Shown piece after piece: positions 57,213 through 64,000 of a stretch of DNA of 64,000 nucleotides. This DNA comes from Diphasiastrum complanatum (lineage: Eukaryota; Streptophyta; Lycopodiopsida; Lycopodiales; Lycopodiaceae), in NCBI GenBank assembly GCA_029204225.1, contig CM055096.1, positions 315,001 to 379,000 on the forward strand. The letters are read 5' to 3'. The notes under the pieces were generated by a model. The model was not told the DNA's origin. It saw only the letters and a program-made list of their open reading frames with translations, and did not search any database. The number at the start of each line of letters is the position of its first letter. Within the stretch, counting starts at the first letter, position 1. The position numbers and the translations under genes are program-made.

Positions 57213-57224
57213 TGGTATCAGAGC
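57213..57224 (+). other. Primer-binding site (initiator tRNA-Met)
   Basis: TGGTATCAGAGC directly after the LTR. It leads into an 835-bp leader before the gag start at 58059. Confidence 0.85.
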
Positions 57225-57747
57225 TACGATAGTTCTGTGTGTCTGACCAGTGGATACAGCTTGTCACAAGCTCTGGAATGAAGTGAGAAAGTCCTTCACA
57301 GGAGGTGAAAGCTTGGAGAGAGAAAAAACGGCTGGAAGAAATCCTTCTTGATGTATTTTGTAGGTTTTGGAGCTCACAGTTATTAGTGGGAAATGAAGAC
57401 ACAATCCCGGAGTCATCGGAAAGGCAAGGGCAGCATCAAACAGATTGAAAATCTGTTGAGTGAAAAAAGTTTTACAATATTCTTTTTTAGTCTTTGTCAG
57501 AGAGTTGTGCCAAGAAATCTCTCATTTGTTTGTTTGGGGTACTGCAAATCACACCAGAGACAATGTCTAGTAATGCCATTCAGAAATTTGAGGCTCCATA
57601 CTTTTCACGTTATTGATCTCTGTTTGTTTGAATGATCACTCTCTTCGAAATCTTTGCATAGAGGAGGCGACGTAGCCGTCGTGCCAAAGTGGGAAATCTA
57701 GAATATTCCCTCTGAAAGTTCTTATATTCTCTCTATTTTTCATATCT

Positions 57748-57997
57748 GTACCAATATCGGATCCAAGCGCGCTAGCTGAAGTGAAACCCGAGCAGTCGTA
57801 CATCCGCACTCCAGTCCGATATCGCATGCCCGTACCAATATCGGATTCAAGCGCACAAGCTAAAGAGAATCTCGAGCAGTCGTACATCCGTGTTCCAATC
57901 CAATATCGCATGTTTAATATCGGATCCACGCGTGCAAATTAAAGAGAATCCTGAGCAGCCGTACATCCGCGATCCATTCCAATATCAAGTGTACAAC
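57748..57997. repeat. Tandem repeat in the copia leader (~84 bp x 3)
   Basis: Three units are marked by AATATCGGAT(C/T)CA at 57752, 57836 and 57915. Each continues with GAGCAG(T/C)CGTACATCCG and a CAATATC/CGATATC close. Spacing is 84 then 79 bp, with some divergence. They lie between PBS and gag. The same block gives an open frame on the minus strand that is only a by-product. Confidence 0.8.
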
Positions 57998-58058
57998 CAG
58001 AAAAATATACAGTTCTGTGGTGTGGTAAATTTTTTGATCGGAACTCATCTATCTAGTA

Positions 58059-58790
58059 ATGGCAACTCTAAGTGAGAGTGTCCTTAATGAGTCGAGCAAA
58101 TTGGAAGGAGATGACAACTATGCAGTTTGGAAATTCAAACTGAAAAACATTTTGATGGAAAAGGAGCTATGAGAGATAATGACAGGTGAAAAGACAAGGC
58201 CAATGATTGAAAAAGATCAGAGGACATTTGACAGGAGAAAATGGAATGCACAAAATTTCATCAACTTATCAGTTAGAGATGCAATTATTCCCTACATTTT
58301 GGATTCAGAAGGACCAAAAGAGGCATGAGATACATTGAAGGCATTGTTTGAGACCACAAACACATCTCGAGTGTTATTTCTGAAGACGAAGTTGTACACA
58401 TTGCGGATGGATGATGGAGCAACTATTGTTGATCACCTACTGAAGAACAAAGAGATTCATGACCAATTAGCAGCAGTCGGAGAGCAAGTTCAAGATTGTG
58501 AGATCGTGCAATTGACATTGAATAGTTTGAGTGAGTCACATCAGATGTTTGCAACAATTATAGCCACACGAGAAAATCTTCCAACCTATGAAGAGTTAGG
58601 TGGATTGCCCTTGCAGGAAGAACAACGTCAAGAGAACTTGAAACATCGCAACAGGCTCTTGCAGTCAGAGGACGTGGTGGCAGATTTGGTCATGGAAGAC
58701 ACCAATCAAGAGGTGGAAACTCAAATCATAGATCATTCCAACAATTTAAAAAACAATCCAATGATGGCCCGAATCGAGGCATTGTTGATA
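58059..58790 (+). pseudogene. Ty1/copia gag, family H
   Basis: ATG at 58059 opens MATLSESVLNESSKLEGDDN and continues YAVWKFKLKNILMEKEL, then TGA at 58170-58172, where an Arg codon is expected. The frame goes on through RPMIEKDQRTFDRRKW, a second stop at 58327-58329, and 58335 onward with TLKALFETTNTSRVLFLKTK and IATRENLPTYEEL. This is the UBN2-type copia gag. The zinc knuckle is gone: near 58790 the sequence jumps into the GAG-pre-integrase domain, so knuckle and protease have been deleted. Confidence 0.8.
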
Positions 58791-60710
58791 GTCGAAGTGA
58801 CCTTTGGCATCAAAGGTTTGGTCATATTAGTGCTCAAAGCTTGCAAATCCTTAAAAGAGGTAATCTAGTTGTTGAATTGCCTGAGATGGCTAGGGAAATG
58901 CTTAAGAGCAAGGGTTTGCCAAATACTTTTTGGGTAGAAGCATGCAACACAGCTTCTCATTTATGAGTATTTGGTTGTGATGCTTACGCTCATGTGCCTG
59001 ATGAAAAACGAAAGAAGCTGGACGCAAAAGTTGTTAAGTTTATTTTCCTTGGATATGATGAAAGAGCCAAGGCATACAAGAAATATGACACAGATGCACA
59101 AAAGATCGTGATTTTCAAAGATGCTACTTTTGATGAGATGAGTCAAAATGACCAAATAAAATTGACAATTGATTCCATTGATGATAAAGCTAAAGTACAT
59201 GTGAAGAAAGAAGTTGGTGTCGATATGGAAGAACCAATGGAAATAGATAGGGTTAATAATGAGACTCCTAGAAGAGTGCCTAAGTGGTACTTGTCAGTAA
59301 CAAGTGATGCTAATAAGAGAGATACTCCTGAATCAAGTGAGCAGGGAGAGCTTAGGAGATCAAGCAGAAATCAAAGATCTCCAACTTGACTAGAGATGAA
59401 TCTAGCCCTAATGGGATCCATGTTAACGGCTCAAGAACCTAAAACTTTCAACAAAGCAAAGGAACACAAGGAGTGGCATGCATCTATGAAAACAGAAATG
59501 GAGGCTAATCGAAAAAGAAAACATGGGACTTGGTTGAGCTACCTGATGGTAAGACGCCTATCACATGTAAGTGGATCTACAAGACAAAGTATGGAGCGGT
59601 TGGGAAACTCAACAAGTACAAGGCACGACTAGTTGCAAGAGGTTTTGAGCAGCAGGAAGGTATAGACTTTGAGGAGACCCTTACCCCCGTATCCAAAATG
59701 GTAAGTATTCGTTCTATCATTGCAATTTCTGCTTTCTATGGTGGAAAAATCCAGCAAATGGATGTCAAATCTACTTTTCTTAATAGAGTGTTGGATGAAG
59801 AGGTATATTTAGAGCAACCTTGAGGGTTTGTTGAGCCAAGGAGAGATCATTTGGTTTGTAAACTCAACAAAGCCATATATGGATTGAAGCAAGCGCCATG
59901 AGCGTGGTACTCTTGCATTAATGAACACTTCAAGCGAAGGGGAATGGTAAAGAGTGATGCTGATCCTAATTTTTACATTCTTAGACAAAACTCAGATATA
60001 GTGTTCATTGTCCTCTATGTTGATGATTTGATTATTACAGAAAGTAATATGGGCTTAATTGATGAAATCAAATCATACCTTTCGAATACCTTTGACATGA
60101 GCGATTTAGGATTGATGCATTATTGTCTTGGTATTGAAGTTTGGCAAAAAGAAGACAACGTTATTCTTACGCAAAGCAAGTATGCCCAGGATCTATTGTA
60201 TAAATTCAATATGCAGGATTGCAAGTCACTAAGTACTCCAATGGAAGCCAATATCAAACTTTCTGCATTTGATAAAGCCGAGAAAGTTGATGCATACATA
60301 TACAAGCAGTTAGTGGGCAGTTTAATTTATTTGACACACACACGTCCTGACATTGCTTATAATGTTGGTGTGATAAGTCAATTTATGCAAGAACCTAGTC
60401 ACACTCACTGGAAAGCTGCTAAATGTATTTTGAGATATGTTCAAGGCACGTTAAATTTTGACTTGAAGTATGATTAGTCCGAAGCCCTAATGTTGGTAGG
60501 TTATACAGATTTTGACTAGGTAGGAAATATTGATGATAGATGATCTACCAATGGTCATACATTTAGCTATGGTACAGCTTCTATTTCTTGGAGCAGCAAG
60601 AAGCAACCTACAGTAGGTTTATCTTCGACGGAAGCTGAGTATCGTGCAATTCAAAAGATTGCCAAGTATTGTGGATTTGCAAGAGATCTTGGTGAATGAG
60701 GAGTGAGTTG
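58791..60710 (+). pseudogene. Ty1/copia pol, family H, internally deleted
   Basis: It begins with LWHQRFGHISAQSLQILKRG (GAG-pre-integrase). A second jump near 58890 skips the integrase core and resumes at the domain's end (KGLPNTFWVEACNTASHL, FLGYDERAKAYKKYDT). RT follows in two frames: WVELPDGKTPITCKWIYKTK, KARLVARGFEQQEGIDFEET, then AIYGLKQAP and, at 59944-60477, the active site IVLYVDDLIITE with LGLMHYCLGIEVW and VGSLIYLTHTRPDIAYNVG. RNase H continues through WSSKKQPTVGLSSTEAEYRA to about 60700. TGA or TAG stops occur at 59821, 59899, 60475 and later. The RT catalytic region itself is intact in sequence, but the element is dead. It ends by truncation near 60710. Confidence 0.85.
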
Positions 60711-61255
60711 GGGATCTACCACCATTATAGCTTTAGATACTACTTTGGGACATGTGACCACATGTGATCTCGCTTTAGAAATCAATACCAACGGAGCTCA
60801 AATACAGGCCACTTTGTACCTACGATTGGGTCGTCACTAGTTTCCCCTAGCAGTTCAAGTTGCACTACTAGGCGAGATCTCTGAGTAGCCTTAGGGTTCA
60901 TATGACGGATCTAGAATACCAATTCCTACCCTTGTCGGGTGACGTATGCCAACTAGTCAGACGAGGAATTCCAAGATACCATTTTTGTACATCGGAGTTT
61001 CGCGACAACCTACAACCCTAGGATATCTTACTCAAAATACAACATCACAAGGATTATAATTATTTAGAAGTATACGAGCTGAGGCTAGACGGGTCATGGA
61101 GATTAACTGACGCCACATCCACTCACTACGCAGAAGTATCGCAATCACCCCCAAATACCCCTTACGTTGATCCATCTGAACACTATCCTGAATCACCTGG
61201 GACTGCTAACAACATGAATGTAAATTTAGAATATAGGCCCAGAAATAGGAATCAG
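60711..61255 (+). pseudogene. Decayed coding-like segment, unknown
   Basis: One frame reads almost continuously with a few TAG/TGA breaks: VHMTDLEYQFLPLSGDVCQL, VRRGIPRYHFCTSEFRDNLQ, YNYLEVYELRLDGSWRLTDA and a Pro/Ser/Asn-rich end (SQSPPNTPYVDPSEHYPESP). I do not recognise it. It lies between the copia RNase H and the opposed family D gag, so it may be the N-terminal part of a gypsy-type gag. Codon-level continuity is the only support. Confidence 0.4.
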
Positions 61256-62413
61256 AGCGAGGCAAGGGTAGAAATATTCTCGTTCATTACATCCATATAA
61301 CCCTTCAGCATAGCTTCTGTGTCATCTATTCCTGAGTTAGAAACTGTGCTCTCATACCCACGTCTTGTGGGTGGATTCCTCATATTGTAATCAAACACAA
61401 CAGGTAGTTGCGCATTATTCTCTGGTTGGTATCTAGGAGATTCTTGTCGATTTTGAGCTCCACTACTGGTGGAACTTGAGGGTGTGGATAATACCCAGCT
61501 CGGCTTGTTGGTAGGTTCGTTTCCCACATATCGGTTTTGAGGTTCATATTACTCACAACTTGGGATATTTTTTAAGCTTGAGTTATGGCAAGCTGTGCAT
61601 CTTCCATCACAATGGCTTTTGATGACCAATTTCAGTTCTCGTCTTAGTCCTCTTAAGAAGAATGTTAATAGCAATGGTTGAGGTAACTGTACTGCATCGA
61701 GCACTTGTTGAGATAAGGTTGTCATTCTTCTAAGATACTATCGGACACTCTCTCCCTCACCTTGTTGAAGAGAGGTAAGGGTAAATAGGATTCCATTGGT
61801 GGTCCTATGTGGGGCAAACTCACGCAAAAATAACATGTGGAATGGCGTGATGTCATCAATAGATCCCTGTGCTAGACTATAGTACCATTGTCTGGCAGAA
61901 CCGGTTAAAGTCATGGAGAATTACATTATAACGTGATGAGGATCAGTAATGCGGTTTAGCAAACATGCAGTTCTAAAGGCCTTGATATGATTTCGGCACT
62001 TTCGTAAGGGGCACCATGGAATTCTGGCGTAGTACTTCTCAACTTTGGTAGTAGTGCTATGCCAGCGGGAATTATAATTGGTTCCATTATATTTGTCTCG
62101 TTAGGCTCACACTGGACCTCTTCCAAAGTACTTCTTGATACTCTGGACTTTTCCTTTGTAGGATGTTGAAAAATGTCAATATCCAAAGAACACCTTTGGT
62201 TTTTCAGTGGATAGGGCGCCAGGTCCACTAATCGCTTATGCTTACATTGTGGTGAAGGACCCATTGTATTCTCACAAAATCTTCTTCTTGTGTAGATATG
62301 GTTTATCAGTCACTTGAATGGTGGGATCAACGCTTTCGTGATGCTAACCACTATCATGGCATTGAAGATGTGACTTTCAACAGGGTCTATCTACCTTCTC
62401 TTTCGGTTGGTTA
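61250..62413 (-). pseudogene. Ty3/gypsy gag with leader, family D copy 2
   Basis: The minus strand carries the same leader as 17347-17507, then ATG at 62264 opening MGPSPQCKHKRLVDLAP, intact for 102 codons. Broken frames follow with the retrotransposon gag core (LTGSARQWYYSLAQGSIDD, FLREFAPHRTTNGILFTLTS, EGESVR) down to about 61600. The segment 61527-61252 (NKPSWVLSTPSSSTSS, MRNPPTRRGYESTVSN) follows. No zinc knuckle is visible before the sequence ends at the junction near 61250. Compared with the copy at 17508, Arg-7 is Cys here, a C-to-T type change. Confidence 0.75.
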
Positions 62414-64000
62414 CTAATTCTCTGTGCTTGATTAAGAGACGTTTAGAGCGTGCACATCGATTACAAGCATATAGGAAATCTAGAGATTTGTATTTGCAGA
62501 ATTTGCAAAACTTGCCAGTTAGAGCAAGATTAACACCTAAAGCATTTAATGATCTTCTAAATGCTACTACAGCATTTGTAGATTCATTTGAGGAAAGATC
62601 CGTTGAAACACCAAGTTCTACAGATTCATCTAAATCAAATTCGTTTGATTTCACTTCCAAACCAAGTTTAGAATCAAAATCTTCTTCTTCAGAACCATTA
62701 CCTTAGTGTAGTCTAGATTCTGATCCTCCAAATCTTCTGAGTCCACCAAGTTCACCTAGTTCACCACCATCTGATAATATGACTAACCCAGTGCCACCCA
62801 CATCTACAAAAATCAGATATGATTTTTTTAAGGGATCACCATCTGAACATGCGGATAATAATTTGTCGTAGTTTGAATCCATTACCATAGCAAACAAAGA
62901 ACATACGGATGAGGACAAAGTTAGAATTTTGTCAGCTCTTCTGCGGAAGCAGGCTAAGATTTGGTATAGTCAATTAGTACCGGAAACGGTTAATACTTGG
63001 AACGTTTTAAAAGTAGCATTCCTTAAACAAATTAGGGGGATAGGATATTCCACTAGATTGTTGGCTCGACTTAATTCTGTTGAGAAAAAGTCGAAGGAAT
63101 CACTTAGAAAATATACTCATAGAGTTAAGAATTTAATAGGAAAGTTAGGAGCCCAATATTCGGTTCCTATGCAAAATTAATGGTTCTTGGGCGGTTTGCC
63201 TAAGAAAATGGATTGTTATTGTCAACATGGTTTGATGACTTCTTTGGAAGATGTCATCGCCTCTGCCGAGAATTACGAAACTTCTCAAATTTCTCGTAGA
63301 CGGAGAAATGAAAGAAAAAGTAGTAAAAAGCATAAATCGAAACGTATAGAAGAATCTGAATCATCTACTAAGTCTTAATCAGAATCCGATTTAGCGGATG
63401 AGGAAGAATCCTCAGAGTATTCATCTTATTCTTCTTCATAGGAAATCCAAGAATAGGAACTCAGATAGGAAGAAAAGAATGGAGAAATCCGAAAAGATGG
63501 ATCCATTAAGGAAAAGTGTTGAGATGTTAGCAAAAGAAATGAGTGATTTAAAGGTCCAAATGTCTGATGTTAAAGCCAAGCGAAAGAAAGCGAAGCTTAA
63601 CGCCAATGTTTGGTGTACCGCTTGTGGGAAGGAAGGTCATTCTAAGACCAACTGTCCCAGTTTACAGACTAACTATTTAGAAGAGAAATTATTCCTCTGT
63701 CCGATTAATAATCATGAGGAGGTAGCTTATACTGCAACTCCTACTAACCAAAAAACCATAGCATACTGGTCAACAGTACACTATTTTGCGTAGGGGCGGA
63801 ACACGAGATTCCACTCCACCACCCAGAGTAAGAGGTTCGTGCTACAATTGTAGAGCCCTGAGTCACTATTCGCCTGATTGCCCTAAACCCAGCAGGTCAG
63901 TAGGATATGTGCCGCTCTGCGCTAACTGTAAAGGCGAAGGGCATGTCACTGCTGAATGTCCTCATCCACAACAACCACGGTCTAAACCAAGATTTGTAAA
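62407..64000 (+). pseudogene. Ty3/gypsy gag with three zinc knuckles, family E copy 2
   Basis: The frame opens in the shared junction sequence and reads LIKRRLERAHRLQAYRKSRD, a Ser-rich linker, then the gag core (LSALLRKQAKIWYSQLVPET, FLKQIRGIGYSTRLLARLNS, SLRKYTHRVKNLIGKLG). A basic stretch follows, then MLAKEMSDLKVQMSDVKAKR and knuckle 1, CTACGKEGHSKTNC (near 63617-63658). After a frame change near 63790 come knuckle 2, CYNCRALSHYSPDC (near 63840), and knuckle 3, CANCKGEGHVTAEC (near 63917). It runs off the window edge. Stops such as TAG at 62704-62706 and TAA at 63178-63180 break it. It is the better preserved relative of the gag at 18511. Confidence 0.8.

Noticed and set aside
20549-57224. 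TGGTATCAGAGC sites as tRNA gene ends
   Set aside because: No cloverleaf sequence surrounds them. They sit at LTR/internal borders and are primer-binding sites.
57636-57929. Minus-strand frame with repeated MYDCS motif
   Set aside because: It is produced by the ~84-bp tandem repeats in the copia leader and has no independent support.

Overview
This window is nuclear DNA from a plant with a large, repeat-rich genome. The evidence is the density of Ty1/copia and Ty3/gypsy LTR retrotransposons, priming sites complementary to plant initiator tRNA-Met, a chromodomain-bearing Ty3/gypsy element, LINE remains, and two spliced host-type gene structures with GT/AG introns. I cannot name the species. 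The ParB-like spliced gene and the LINE type lean weakly toward a seed-free land plant (fern, lycophyte or moss). There are no prokaryotic operons, no CRISPR array and no rRNA or tRNA genes.

Layout. 1-8.2 kb: fragments of two copia elements on the minus strand, a Ty3/gypsy pol fragment on the plus strand, and two LTR-like units in tandem. 8.2-10.5 kb: an internally deleted copia element (family B). 10.5-14.4 kb: a duplicated repeat, a decayed gypsy RT, and an LTR (family C). 14.4-16.5 kb: a decayed LINE whose C-terminal Cys/His module is duplicated. 17.3-19.8 kb: three gypsy fragments in alternating orientation (families D and E). 19.8-29 kb: LTRs, a copia gag and much unassigned AT-rich DNA. 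30-31.4 kb: a broken coiled-coil ORF of unknown family. 32.3-33.0 kb: a LINE ORF1-like protein between two (GA)n tracts.

34.7-35.9 kb is the one convincing intact host gene. It lies on the minus strand with three exons, one of only 18 bp, and encodes a predicted plastid membrane protein resembling the DUF3593 family. 36-44 kb: repeat fragments, including two copies of a short hairpin repeat that each directly abut a dinucleotide microsatellite.

44,811-51,118 is a nearly complete, young Ty3/gypsy chromovirus. It has 358-bp LTRs, a 5-bp target duplication, PBS, PPT, gag, protease, RT, RNase H, integrase and chromodomain. It is disabled by a frameshift in RNase H and an in-frame stop before integrase. 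51.2-53.6 kb: a second, truncated family B copia copy. 55.0-56.8 kb: a multi-exon gene with a ParB/sulfiredoxin-like motif and correct splice phases, but two internal TAG codons. 56.9-60.7 kb: a third copia element with an LTR, a tandem-repeat leader, a partial gag and a deleted pol. 60.7-64 kb: families D and E again, head to head, running off the right edge.

Most of the sequence is nested, truncated and decaying mobile DNA. Many premature stops look like C-to-T changes at CAG or CGA codons, as expected in heavily methylated plant repeats. The working content seems to be the 34.7-35.9 kb gene and possibly, until recently, the 55-56.8 kb gene.
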